Source of the DNA: Deltaproteobacteria bacterium
GTDB taxonomy: Bacteria > Myxococcota_A > Polyangia > DRWM01 > JAAZOP01
NCBI GenBank assembly: GCA_016218815.1
Contig: JACRCX010000103.1
Location: forward strand, 25,468 to 89,467
DNA length: 64,000 nucleotides
Direction: 5' to 3'
The notes under the pieces are model-generated. The model worked only from the letters and a program-made list of their open reading frames with translations. It had not been told where the DNA came from and made no database searches. How positions within the stretch are numbered: position 1 is the stretch's first letter; each line of letters opens with the position of its first letter. This document shows, one piece after another, positions 49,958 to 58,651 of the stretch. A program made the position numbers and the translations under genes.

Positions 49958-50827
49958 ATGCCGCAGGACAAGGACGATTCGGTACGTTCGGCTCTCGACG
50001 ACATCCTGAACATCGAGTCCGACCGCGTGAAGGCGGAGGACGATGCGAAGCGCAAGCGCGAGGAGGAGACGCGGCGCTCGAAGGAGGCCGCCGAGAAGGC
50101 AGCGCGCGAGGCCGAGGAGCGGCGGGTGCGCGAGGAGCAGGAGCGGCTGGTCGCCGAGGAGCGGCGGCAGCGCGACGAGGAGTCGAAGAAGCTCCACCTG
50201 CGGCAGCTCGAGGAGCTGCGGGTGAAGCAGGAATCGGCGGCGAAGGCGCACTTGCAGGAAGAGGAGATGCGGCTGAAGCACGAGCAGCAGCTCGCGGTGC
50301 TGGACGCGCAGAAGAAGAAGATCCCGGTCTGGGTCTGGGCGGTGATCGGCGTGGTCATCGTGGGCGGCGGCGGCATCGGCACGTATCTCTACATCGACAG
50401 CCAGCGGCAGGAGGAGGAAGCGGCGGCGGCGCTGAAGGCCACGCAGCAGCGGGCCGAGCAGCAGCGTATCGAGCAGGAGAAGCGGCTGGTGAAGGAGCGC
50501 GAGGAGCGGCAGAAGACGGAGCGCGAGATGCAGGTGCTGATGGCGCAGCTTGCTGCCAACCAGCAGAAGACGGACGAGCTGAGCGCCCAGTTGCTCGCCG
50601 CGGCCGGTGACGCGGAGAAGACGAGGCAGCTTCAGGATGAGATGAGGCGACTGCGCGAGGAGCAGGAGGCGCTCAAGACGCAGCAGGACAACATCAAGTC
50701 CGGGCGTCCCGGCCGTCCCGGGCGGCCCGGGACGCCGACCGCGCCCGTCACCCGGACGCAGAAGTGCGTCAACCGCGGCACGCCGCTCGAGGAGTGTTTC
50801 ATGTGTCCGGGGGATCCGCGCTGCTGA
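49958..50827 (+). CDS. Coiled-coil membrane protein with Cys-rich end
   Basis: 289 residues from ATG 49958 (GGAG just before). Residues about 20-118 are a long Glu/Arg/Lys/Ala coiled coil. A single transmembrane helix lies at 122-146 (IPVWVWAVIGVVIVGGGGIG), and a second coiled coil at about 150-245. The tail contains a short collagen-like run (SGRPGRPGRPGTP) and four Cys (CVNRGTPLEECFMCPGDPRC). The cytoplasmic and periplasmic coils suggest a structural link across the inner membrane. No family recognised. Confidence 0.85.
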   Translation: MPQDKDDSVRSALDDILNIESDRVKAEDDAKRKREEETRRSKEAAEKAAREAEERRVREEQERLVAEERRQRDEESKKLHLRQLEELRVKQESAAKAHLQEEEMRLKHEQQLAVLDAQKKKIPVWVWAVIGVVIVGGGGIGTYLYIDSQRQEEEAAAALKATQQRAEQQRIEQEKRLVKEREERQKTEREMQVLMAQLAANQQKTDELSAQLLAAAGDAEKTRQLQDEMRRLREEQEALKTQQDNIKSGRPGRPGRPGTPTAPVTRTQKCVNRGTPLEECFMCPGDPRC

Positions 50828-50895
50828 GTGCTTCGATTCGCAAGTACGGTGACGCATCGCGTTCGTCCCGAGCAACGGATGGTGCTCCTTCAGCA

Positions 50896-50948
50896 CTCAG
50901 TCCCGAGCCCGCAAGTTGGTCATCGAACTTGCGGGTCGAAGGGCTGAG
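50896..50948. terminator. Long hairpin between coiled-coil and lipoprotein genes
   Basis: CCCGCAAGTT-GGTCATCG-AACTTGCGGG (50908-50935) is a perfect 10 bp stem, extended outward by CTCAGTCCCGA and TCGAAGGGCTGAG to about 20 imperfect pairs. It begins 70 bases after one stop and ends 14 bases before the next start. No U-run follows. It may stop or attenuate transcription, or shield the 5' end of the downstream message. Confidence 0.55.
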
Positions 50949-50961
50949 CCGGCGCCCCGCG

Positions 50962-51987
50962 GTGCTCGAGTCGTCTTCCTTCAAGCTCGCGCTTTTTCTC
51001 GGCCTTGCGGTCGTCTCGTGCCGTAGCGTGGTCGCCCCGCCGTCCGGGCGGGACGCCGTCGACCTGCCGAGCGGCGTCGTGGTCACGTCTCCCGGGGAGC
51101 TTCTGCGGCCCGACTGTTCGCGGCGCGAGTGTCCGCTTCCGGACAACCTGATCGCGGAGCTGGAGGACCGGATGGTCGGGCGGCTGGAGGGGGAGCGAAG
51201 GATGCTGGAAGCGCGCTTCGAGCAGGTGAGGTCGCAGCGGGACACGTGGGTTGCGTCGTTGCGCGGGATCCTCGCGGCGCGGCGGTCGGCCGCGGAGTTC
51301 CGGCGCGAGGAGCCGGTGGTCGACGGCGACGGCAGCGACGCGGATCTGGAGCCGGATGCCTCGGATGCCGGGCGGTCCTCGTCGGGGGACGAGTGCGCGT
51401 TCGCCGCCTCGGTGACTCTTCCGCTCGAGGAGGTGGTCCGGTGGCTCGAGCTTCCGCTGCGCCCGGCGGCCGCCGCGTCGGCGGCGGCGCGCGGGTCCGG
51501 CGGGGGGGGGGGCGGGGACGGCGGTGCGAGGGATTTAGGCGGGGATGGGGGTGCGGACGGAGGTCCGGCGAGGGGCGCGTCGTCGGCGGGGATTGCGGCG
51601 GCGGAGGGACCGCCGGTGCGCGAGGGCGAGTGGATTCTTCCGGTGGTGCGGATGGTGGCGCGGCTGCGGGCGGGATTCGAGGCGGTCGCGTTGGTGCAGG
51701 ACGACACGGAATCGATGTTGCGGGCGCTTTCGGAGGCGGAGGTGCGGTTGCGGGAGGCGGCGGCGGCGGCCCCGTGCGCCGACTTGCGCGATGCGATCGA
51801 GGCGTTGTCGGCGGCGCGGCCTGGGGCGTGTCCGGTGGTCGAGGGCAGCGCGGTGTGCCGTCCGGCGCCGGTGGACGTGTGGACGGGTGCGGAGTTCGAC
51901 GAGGTCGACCCGGCGGACCGGGAGGATGTGGAGAAGCTGCTGCGGAGCATCGATGAATTGTTGGGGCCGGCGGGGGAGGGCGGGTAG
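50962..51987 (+). CDS. Predicted lipoprotein of unknown function
   Basis: 341 residues from the GTG at 50962, giving the signal VLESSSFKLALFLGLAVVSC with the Cys as lipobox. The start is uncertain because no clear ribosome site is present. The mature part has amphipathic helical stretches (RRMLEARFEQVRSQRDTWVA, RLRAGFEAVALVQDDTESML) around acidic and Gly-rich low-complexity linkers (GSGGGGGGDGGARDLGGDGG). A C-terminal Cys pair appears in PGACPVVEGSAVCRPAP. It may be a partner of the coiled-coil protein upstream. No family recognised. Confidence 0.75.
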   Translation: MLESSSFKLALFLGLAVVSCRSVVAPPSGRDAVDLPSGVVVTSPGELLRPDCSRRECPLPDNLIAELEDRMVGRLEGERRMLEARFEQVRSQRDTWVASLRGILAARRSAAEFRREEPVVDGDGSDADLEPDASDAGRSSSGDECAFAASVTLPLEEVVRWLELPLRPAAAASAAARGSGGGGGGDGGARDLGGDGGADGGPARGASSAGIAAAEGPPVREGEWILPVVRMVARLRAGFEAVALVQDDTESMLRALSEAEVRLREAAAAAPCADLRDAIEALSAARPGACPVVEGSAVCRPAPVDVWTGAEFDEVDPADREDVEKLLRSIDELLGPAGEGG

Positions 51988-51990
51988 GGG

Positions 51991-52048
51991 GAGTCGTGAG
52001 GCGAGAGTCGTGAGTCGACAGTCGACAGTCGTGAGTCGACGGTCGTGA
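51991..52048. repeat. GTCGTGAG / GTCGACA short repeat
   Basis: Five GAGTCGTGAG- or GTCGACAGTCG-like units in tandem directly after the lipoprotein stop. The following 235 bases up to the alpha-2-macroglobulin gene hold no further feature I can support. Confidence 0.8.
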
Positions 52049-52286
52049 GGGTGACTGGCACAATCCGTGTCACGCGGTGTCGGGGAGGAGCATTCGGGAG
52101 GGACTGGGCCGCGTGATCCTGGCCGTCACCGGTGGGGGACCGATCGGTGAAAGACTTGCGATTGCGGGGTGATGAGTGGTCTGAGGGCGTGCCGTCCCGT
52201 GGTCGACGTTTGGCGGGCACGGGGCTTGCTTTGTGACCCGGCCGCCGGGTGTGTGTCGCGGTTGGCTCGGCAGGGAGGGTTCGGAC

Positions 52287-55200
52287 ATGACGGGCAGATT
52301 CTGGGACGGACGGGTGCTCGGGGCGATGTTGGTGATCGGCGCCGGACTGGCGCTGGGGTGTGTGGGGGACGGGAGCGGGTTCACGTTGGGGGAGCCCGAC
52401 CAAACGTCGTCGGCGTTGACGGTGGACGAGTCCGAGGTGGCGGCGACGGTGGTGGGCGCGTCGGTGCGGGTTGACGTCCCGGTGGAGCGGCCGTTGGGGG
52501 ACGGTGCGCTTGCGGGCACGGTGGGGGTGCGGCTGGTCGATACGGCGGGAGAGGAGAAGGGGGAGGCGGAGGGCGCGCTGGTCTTCCGGGCGGGCGAGAC
52601 GGCGGCGACGATTTCTCTGACGATGCGCGGGTTGTCCGAGGGGCTGGCGCCGGGAGATCTGGCGGGCTACGTGGTGCGCTACCGGGTGGAGGCGGGGGGT
52701 GCGGTGGTTTCGGGGAGCCGTTCGCTGTTCCGGATGGCGCGGCGCATCGGCAGTCTGGTGTTGGGACCGAGCCAGCTTTTCGCGGAGGAGCCGGCGCAGT
52801 TCCGGGTCTCGGCGGTGAACCCTGGGAACGGGCGTCCGATGGCGGGGGCGACGGTGGAGGCGTTCCTCGAGACGCCGGCGGCGGGGGAGGGTGGGGACCC
52901 GGTGCGGACGCCGGTCGGGACGGTGACGACCGACGAGTTCGGGCTGGCGGAGGTGGACCTCGACGCGCCGGCGATCGCGGGCTCGGCGACGTTGATCATC
53001 CGGACGCAGCTCGGGGAGCAGGCGTCGGAGAGCCGGCACGGGCTGACGGTGCAGCGGGCGCACCGGATCCTGCTGACGACGGACAAGCCGTTGTACCAGC
53101 CGGGGCAGACGATGCACGTGCGGGCGTTGGCCTTCCGGCTGCCGCACAACGCGCCGAGCGCGGACGTGCCGGTGACGATCGAGATCGCGGACGGGAAGGG
53201 CAACAAGGTTTTCCGGCAGGATGCGACGACGAACGACTACGGGATCGCGTCGGCGGAGTTCACGCTGGCGCGCCAGGTGAACATGGGTCGCTATACGATC
53301 CGGGCGGGCATCGAGGACGCGATCCAAGAGCGCACGGTGACGGTGGACCGGTATTCGCTGCCCAAGTTCAACATCGGCTTCACGGCGGACAAGGCGTTCT
53401 ACACGCCGGGCGAGACGGTCTTCGGGCAGCTCGACGCGCGGTACTTCTTCGGCCAGCCGGTGGCGGGCGGGGAGGTGGTGGTGCGGGCGAGCCAGTTCGA
53501 CGTGGACTGGGTGCAGTTCGCGGAGGTGCACGGGACGACGGGCGAGGACGGGTTGTACTCGTTCAGCGTCGAGCTGCCGGACTACTTCGTCGGCCTGCCG
53601 CTGGACCAGGGCGGATCGTTCGCGAAGCTGGACATCACGGTCATCGACACGGCGGGGCAGACGTTCGAGATCGAGCGGCCGGTGACGGTGGCGCGGGGTG
53701 GGGTGGGGGTGACGCTGATTCCGGAGCGGCCGGTGCTGGTGCCCGGGGTTGCGAACGTGATGTTCCTGTTGACGGCGGACCCGACGGGGACGCCCTTGGC
53801 GAGCACGTGCAACGTGACGGCGGGGGGCGGGACGCCGATCCCGGTGCAGACGGACGAGCGGGGGTTCGCGTCGTTCGAGGTGACGCCGGCGGCCGGGGTG
53901 GCGCTGTCGATCGTGGTGGACGCCGGGGACGGTCACGGCGGCTCGGTGACGCAATACTTCAGCTTCTCGGCGGACGGCACGGGGAACGACACGGTGCTGC
54001 TCAGGACGGACAAGTCGCTCTACGAGGTGGGCGAGACGGCGCGACTGACGATCTACACGCCGCGGGCGCACGACCGGGTGTACCTGGACGCGGTGCGCGA
54101 GGGCCAGACGATGCTGACGAAGATCGTCCCGATCGATGAAGGTTGGACGAACCTGAATCTCGACCTGGCCGACGACCTGTCCGGCTCGGTGACGCTCTCG
54201 GTGTACTTCCTGGGCGACACGGGGGACATCGTGCGGGACCAGCGGGTGATCTACGTCGAGGGTGCGGACGGGCTCAACCTGCAGGTGCGGCCGGACCGGA
54301 CGACGTACCAGCCGGCGGAGACGGCGCGGCTGGAGCTGGAGGTGACGGACGCTGCGGGGCAGGGGGTGCAGGCGGCGGTGGGGCTGCAGGTGGTGGACGA
54401 GGCGGTGTTCGCGTTGTCGGAGGTGAAGCCGGGTCTGGAGCGCATCTTCTTCGAGCTGGAGGACGACATCGCGGAGTCGCGCTACGAGGTGCACGGTTTC
54501 GGGGCGGGCGACATCTTCGGGGCGGGCGAGCCGGACACGGCGGACGCGGAGGCGCAGGAGGCGGCGCGCGTGCTGTTCGCGGCGGCCGGCGGGCGTGCGA
54601 TCTACGGTGTGGACTACTCCAGCGAGCGTGGCCTGCTGGACGTGGTGCTGGGGCACGAGAGCACGGCGGTCGGCGCCGACGCGCAGCGGATCGCCACGGC
54701 GCTGACGACGTACCAGAGCGCGCGGGGCGACTGGTCGGAGTCGACGGCGCAGCGATGGATCGACCGGATGGTGGACGGCTGGTACGACGCGTGGGGCCAG
54801 CGCTACCAGGCGCGGTACGAGTGGTCTCAGATCACGCTCACGTCCGCGGGCTGCGACGAGATCTGGGGCACGGACGACGATGCGGTCGGGTACGCGTGGG
54901 GCGGGGGCGAATGGGCGTTCGGGGGGGTGGATGACGAGAACGGCGGGGGGCGAGGCGACGTGCCGGGCGCGGCGGCGGACGCGGGGACGGACCCCAGCAC
55001 GCCGCCCTCGGAGCCGGGCGTGACGCCGCCGGAGGTGCGCATCCGGAGCTGGTTCCCGGAGACGCTGTACGTGAACCCGTCGATCATCACGGACGCGGAC
55101 GGCCGGGCCGCCGTGGACGTGCCTCTCGCGGATTCGATCACGAGCTGGCGCATGACGGGCGTGGCGAACAGCCTGGCGGGCGGGCTGGGTTCGACGCTGG

Positions 55201-57161
55201 GCAACATCACCGTGTTCCAGGAGTTCTTCGTCGACCTGGCGCTGCCGGCGACGCTGACGCTGGGCGACGAGATCACGGTCCCGGTGGTGGTCTACAACTA
55301 TCTGGACGAGGCGCAGACGGTGGAGCTGGAGGTGACCGAGGACGACTGGTTCACGTTGCTGACTCCGGCGACGTCGACGCTGACGCTGGAGCCGCGGCAG
55401 GTCTCGTCGGTGCCGGTGCGCATCCGCGTGGAGAAGGTCGGCTGGCACGACCTGGAGGCGATCGGTCGGGCGGGCGAGTTGGGGGACGGCTTGCGGCGGC
55501 GGATCGAGGTGATGCCGAGCGGCAAGCGGACGGACCAGGCGCAGAGCGACATGATCGAGGCGACGCCCGACGGGGCGCGGGTGCGGTTCGAGTTCGCGCC
55601 GCCGGCGGGGGCGGTGACGGGTGCGAACGAGCTCTTGGTGAAGCTGTATCCGGGCGTGTTCGCGCAGGCGATCGAGGGGCTCGATTCGATCCTGAAGCTG
55701 CCCAACGGCTGCTTCGAGCAGACCTCGTCGTCGACGTACCCGAACGTGATGGCGCTGGCGTACATGCAGGCGAGCGGGACGACGACGCCGGAGATCGAGC
55801 TCCGGGCGCGGGAGTACATCAACCAGGGCTACCAGCGGCTGCTGACGTACGAGGTGCCGGGCGGCGGGTTCGAGTGGTTCGGGAGCCCGCCGGCGCACAA
55901 GATCCTGACGGCGTACGGGCTGATGGAGTTCAGCGACATGGCGAAGGTGCACAACGTCGACCCGGCGGTGATCTCGCGCACGGCGGCGTGGCTGGCGGGC
56001 CGGCAGGAGAGCGACGGCTCGTGGGCGCCGGACCCGGGCGGGATCGCGGAGGGTGCGATCAACAACTACCAGAACAGCAAGTTCCGCACGACGGCGTACG
56101 TGCTGTGGGCGCTGCTGGAGTCCGGCTACGACGGGCCGGCGGTGGCGAGTGCGACGGCGTATCTGGCGGGCCACATCGGCGAGGCGGCGGACGCGTACAG
56201 CCGGGCGATTGCGGCGCAGGCGCTGATCACGCACGACGCGAGCGATCCGGTCGGCGCCGAGCTGCTGGACCAGCTTGCGGCGGAGGGCAACGAGGAGTCG
56301 GGCGCGATGTGGTGGGGCGAGGAGGGCGGCGACGGCGGGCTGACGTACTCGACGGGCGACGCGCACATCCTGGAGACGACGGCGCTGGTGGTGGACGTCT
56401 TCTTCCGCGGGCGGGCCTACCTGCCGGAAGCGCAGAAGGGTCTGGCGTACCTGGTGCGGAGCAAGGACTCGTTCGGCAACTGGGAGACGACGCAGGCGAC
56501 GGTGTACGCGCTGCGGGCGATGCTGCGTTCGATGGACGCGGCGGGATCGGAGGCGGACGCGACGATCGACGTCTTCCACAACGGCGAGCTGGTGCACACG
56601 CTGACGGTGACGCCTGCGGACTACGACATCTTCCGGCAGGTGGACTTGAAGGATCGCATCGTCGAGGGTGGTCCCAACGACGTGGAGATCGTGATGACGG
56701 GGACCGGTTCGATGATGTACCAGGCGGTGGGCACGTACTGGACGCCGTGGGACGGGGTGCCGCCGGAGGAGGCGGGACCGCTGACCATCGACGTCGGCTA
56801 TGACCGAACTCATCTCGCGGTCGACGACAAGGCGACGGCGACGGTGATCCTGACGAACAACACGACGGGCGACCTGATGATGGTGATAGCGGACCTGGGG
56901 ATCCCGCCGGGGTTCGACGTGGAGACGGAGGACCTGGACGCGCTGGTGGGGTCGGGGACGTTCCGGCGCTACGAGCTGACGGCGCGGCAGATCATCGTGT
57001 ACTTCGACTTGATCGGGCCGGGGGCGCCGCTCGAGTTCACGTACGACGTGATCGCGCGGAATCCGATGCGCGGGGAGGCTCCTCCTTCGGATGCGTACCT
57101 GTACTACGACCCGTCGCGGCGGCACATCGCGCGGCCGATCCCGTTTGAGGTCGCGGAGTAG
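52287..57161 (+). CDS. Alpha-2-macroglobulin-family lipoprotein with thioester
   Basis: 1,624 residues from ATG 52287 (GGGAGGG before it). The signal LGAMLVIGAGLALGC gives lipidation at Cys25. Successive macroglobulin beta domains include LLTTDKPLYQPGQTMHVRAL, which is the diagnostic MG2 motif, and FTADKAFYTPGETVFGQLDA. The bait region is probably the Gly/Asp-rich, low-complexity stretch around residues 870-910, before PPEVRIRSWFPETLYVNPSI, the conserved A2M domain entry. The thioester is LPNGCFEQTSSSTYPN, with Cys1142 and Gln1145, followed by the alpha-helical thioester domain. These proteins trap proteases at the cell surface or in the periplasm, often with penicillin-binding protein 1C; no pbpC is adjacent here. 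Size and motif make an intact protein likely. Confidence 0.94.
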   Translation: MTGRFWDGRVLGAMLVIGAGLALGCVGDGSGFTLGEPDQTSSALTVDESEVAATVVGASVRVDVPVERPLGDGALAGTVGVRLVDTAGEEKGEAEGALVFRAGETAATISLTMRGLSEGLAPGDLAGYVVRYRVEAGGAVVSGSRSLFRMARRIGSLVLGPSQLFAEEPAQFRVSAVNPGNGRPMAGATVEAFLETPAAGEGGDPVRTPVGTVTTDEFGLAEVDLDAPAIAGSATLIIRTQLGEQASESRHGLTVQRAHRILLTTDKPLYQPGQTMHVRALAFRLPHNAPSADVPVTIEIADGKGNKVFRQDATTNDYGIASAEFTLARQVNMGRYTIRAGIEDAIQERTVTVDRYSLPKFNIGFTADKAFYTPGETVFGQLDARYFFGQPVAGGEVVVRASQFDVDWVQFAEVHGTTGEDGLYSFSVELPDYFVGLPLDQGGSFAKLDITVIDTAGQTFEIERPVTVARGGVGVTLIPERPVLVPGVANVMFLLTADPTGTPLASTCNVTAGGGTPIPVQTDERGFASFEVTPAAGVALSIVVDAGDGHGGSVTQYFSFSADGTGNDTVLLRTDKSLYEVGETARLTIYTPRAHDRVYLDAVREGQTMLTKIVPIDEGWTNLNLDLADDLSGSVTLSVYFLGDTGDIVRDQRVIYVEGADGLNLQVRPDRTTYQPAETARLELEVTDAAGQGVQAAVGLQVVDEAVFALSEVKPGLERIFFELEDDIAESRYEVHGFGAGDIFGAGEPDTADAEAQEAARVLFAAAGGRAIYGVDYSSERGLLDVVLGHESTAVGADAQRIATALTTYQSARGDWSESTAQRWIDRMVDGWYDAWGQRYQARYEWSQITLTSAGCDEIWGTDDDAVGYAWGGGEWAFGGVDDENGGGRGDVPGAAADAGTDPSTPPSEPGVTPPEVRIRSWFPETLYVNPSIITDADGRAAVDVPLADSITSWRMTGVANSLAGGLGSTLGNITVFQEFFVDLALPATLTLGDEITVPVVVYNYLDEAQTVELEVTEDDWFTLLTPATSTLTLEPRQVSSVPVRIRVEKVGWHDLEAIGRAGELGDGLRRRIEVMPSGKRTDQAQSDMIEATPDGARVRFEFAPPAGAVTGANELLVKLYPGVFAQAIEGLDSILKLPNGCFEQTSSSTYPNVMALAYMQASGTTTPEIELRAREYINQGYQRLLTYEVPGGGFEWFGSPPAHKILTAYGLMEFSDMAKVHNVDPAVISRTAAWLAGRQESDGSWAPDPGGIAEGAINNYQNSKFRTTAYVLWALLESGYDGPAVASATAYLAGHIGEAADAYSRAIAAQALITHDASDPVGAELLDQLAAEGNEESGAMWWGEEGGDGGLTYSTGDAHILETTALVVDVFFRGRAYLPEAQKGLAYLVRSKDSFGNWETTQATVYALRAMLRSMDAAGSEADATIDVFHNGELVHTLTVTPADYDIFRQVDLKDRIVEGGPNDVEIVMTGTGSMMYQAVGTYWTPWDGVPPEEAGPLTIDVGYDRTHLAVDDKATATVILTNNTTGDLMMVIADLGIPPGFDVETEDLDALVGSGTFRRYELTARQIIVYFDLIGPGAPLEFTYDVIARNPMRGEAPPSDAYLYYDPSRRHIARPIPFEVAE

Positions 57162-57172
57162 GGGGGAGGGCG

Positions 57173-57252
57173 CGGAGATCCGACTTACCGCTGAGACGCT
57201 GAGACCACAGAGACGAACGCTGAGAGGACAGGGAAGATCAGGGAAGGCAGGG
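57173..57252. repeat. CCGACTTACCGCTGAGACGCTGAG dispersed repeat, copy 2
   Basis: CGGAGATCCGACTTACCGCT then GAGACGCTGAGACCACAGAG, ending GAAGGCAGGGAGG. The first 35 bases match copy 1 at 16758 with one insertion. It follows the alpha-2-macroglobulin stop. Confidence 0.8.
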
Positions 57253-57311
57253 AGGGGGCACGGGGGGGGTGTCCCGGGGGTGGGTCCTCGAACCGGCGCA
57301 CCAGCAGACCG

Positions 57312-57548
57312 TCAGTAGACGATCGTGGGGGGCGGTGGGCCGACGGGCTGGGGCTGGACGTAGACGGGTGCGGGCTGGGGCACGGGCGCCGGCTGGGTAT
57401 AGACGACGGTCGGCGGCGGCGGGGCGGGCCGGGCGACGACCACGGCGGCAGGAGCAATCGGCTGCGCACGCACGAAGCACCCGGTCATCGTTCCGATCGC
57501 GGCGACCAGAGCGACGGCGACGAACAGCACCTTCAACGCTCGCTTCAT
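57312..57548 (-). CDS. Small Pro-rich lipoprotein
   Basis: 78 residues from ATG 57548 with GGAGAGGGAG upstream. The signal VLFVAVALVAAIGTMTGC gives a lipobox Cys at residue 25. The mature 53 residues are Pro/Val/Gln/Tyr-rich with PQPAPVYVQPQPVGPPPPT. Such tails can cross peptidoglycan or act as extended tethers. No family recognised. Confidence 0.8.
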   Translation of the reverse strand: MKRALKVLFVAVALVAAIGTMTGCFVRAQPIAPAAVVVARPAPPPPTVVYTQPAPVPQPAPVYVQPQPVGPPPPTIVY

Positions 57549-57690
57549 CTCCCTCTCCTTGTCTACCCCGCATCGGGGCACGACCACGCTACTCCATTCC
57601 CCAGGCACCCGCAACCGGACCCCCGGGGAGAAACCAAGGCCGTGCTTTGACGCACGGGCCCGGCCTCGTATTCGACCGCCGCGGGGGAAC

Positions 57691-58494
57691 CTACTTGGAG
57701 ACGCACATCAGGCCGGCGGGGCCGCCGACGACGCTGGTGGCGCCGCCGTCCCAGGCGACGTCGAGGGAGAGCATCACGTCTTCGCCGCAGTGGGTGCTGA
57801 GGCTGGGGTCGGTGGCGGAGCCCTGGCCGGCGACGGTGGCGGAGCCGCCGGCGGGCACGCGGCCGTCGAAGAGCGGGCCGCTGGTGGAGCCGACGTGGAG
57901 GGCGGAGGGTCCGGTGAAGGTGAACAGGTCGGCGCCGCCGGCCCCGGTGACTTTTCCGGTGACGGCATGGAAGCCGGTGACGTCGCCCGAGCCCGTGTTG
58001 GTGAGAACCAAAGTGAAAACGGCGTGATTGCCGCTGCCCATGAAGATGATGGTCCAGGCTTCGAGGGAGGTCATGGTGACGGTCAGGCTGCCGCCGCCGT
58101 CCGGCGTGTCGGCGGGGGCGTCTACGGGCAGGTCGGCCGCGCCGTCATCCGCGTCGGGCGCATCGGTTTCGGGCGTTGCATCGGCCTCGGGAGTCGAGTC
58201 GGCCTCGGGCACCGCGTCGGTGTCGGCGGGGGTGTCGGCGTCGGCGTCGGCGGCATCCAGGGCTTCCTCGAGCGCATGGTCGGGCGTCCCGTCGGCCTCG
58301 GGCTCGACATCGGCGGCGTCGGGGCCGTCCGGGGCGACGTCGGCGTCCGGTCCGGCGTCGGCATCGGCCTCCGCGGACGCGTCCGACTCGGCGAGCGAGT
58401 CGGCGGCCGAGTCGGGCTGGCCGTTGTCGTCGGTGGAGGTCGAGCCGCAGGCGGCGGCGGAGAGCAGGCAAGCGAGGGAGAGAGCAACGCGCAT
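57691..58494 (-). CDS. Lipoprotein with Asp/Ala-rich linker and beta domain
   Basis: 267 residues from ATG 58494, preceded by GGAAAGGGGGACC. Signal RVALSLACLLSAAAC ends in the lipobox Cys. Residues about 25-130 are an acidic Asp/Ala/Glu/Pro linker (AEADADAGPDADVAPDGPDA). The C-terminal 130 residues look like an immunoglobulin-like beta sandwich (SLTVTMTSLEAWTIIFMGSG, NHAVFTLVLTNTGSGDVTGF), with a Cys pair that may form a disulphide (THCGEDVML, GLMCVSK). It shares the linker type with at least five other lipoproteins here. Confidence 0.85.
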   Translation of the reverse strand: MRVALSLACLLSAAACGSTSTDDNGQPDSAADSLAESDASAEADADAGPDADVAPDGPDAADVEPEADGTPDHALEEALDAADADADTPADTDAVPEADSTPEADATPETDAPDADDGAADLPVDAPADTPDGGGSLTVTMTSLEAWTIIFMGSGNHAVFTLVLTNTGSGDVTGFHAVTGKVTGAGGADLFTFTGPSALHVGSTSGPLFDGRVPAGGSATVAGQGSATDPSLSTHCGEDVMLSLDVAWDGGATSVVGGPAGLMCVSK

Positions 58495-58651
58495 GTCGGT
58501 CCCCCTTTCCGGGGTGCAGCTTGGCACCAGGACGGGCGATCTGCAACCGGGAGTCCGGGGAAGTTCCCGACGACGACCACGTCCACGTCCACGACCGCGA
58601 TGGCGCGGGAGCGACGCCACGGCGCAATCGTGGCATCCGGGGAGCGCGGTG

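Noticed and set aside
52058..52076. TGGCAC-like -24 element of a sigma-54 promoter before the alpha-2-macroglobulin gene
   Set aside because: The -12 part reads GTGTC instead of TTGC, so it does not meet the consensus.
50799..57125. 2,108-residue open frame antisense to the alpha-2-macroglobulin gene
   Set aside because: Arg/His-rich, motif-free composition typical of the complement of a high-GC gene; the plus-strand frame has signal, domains and thioester.
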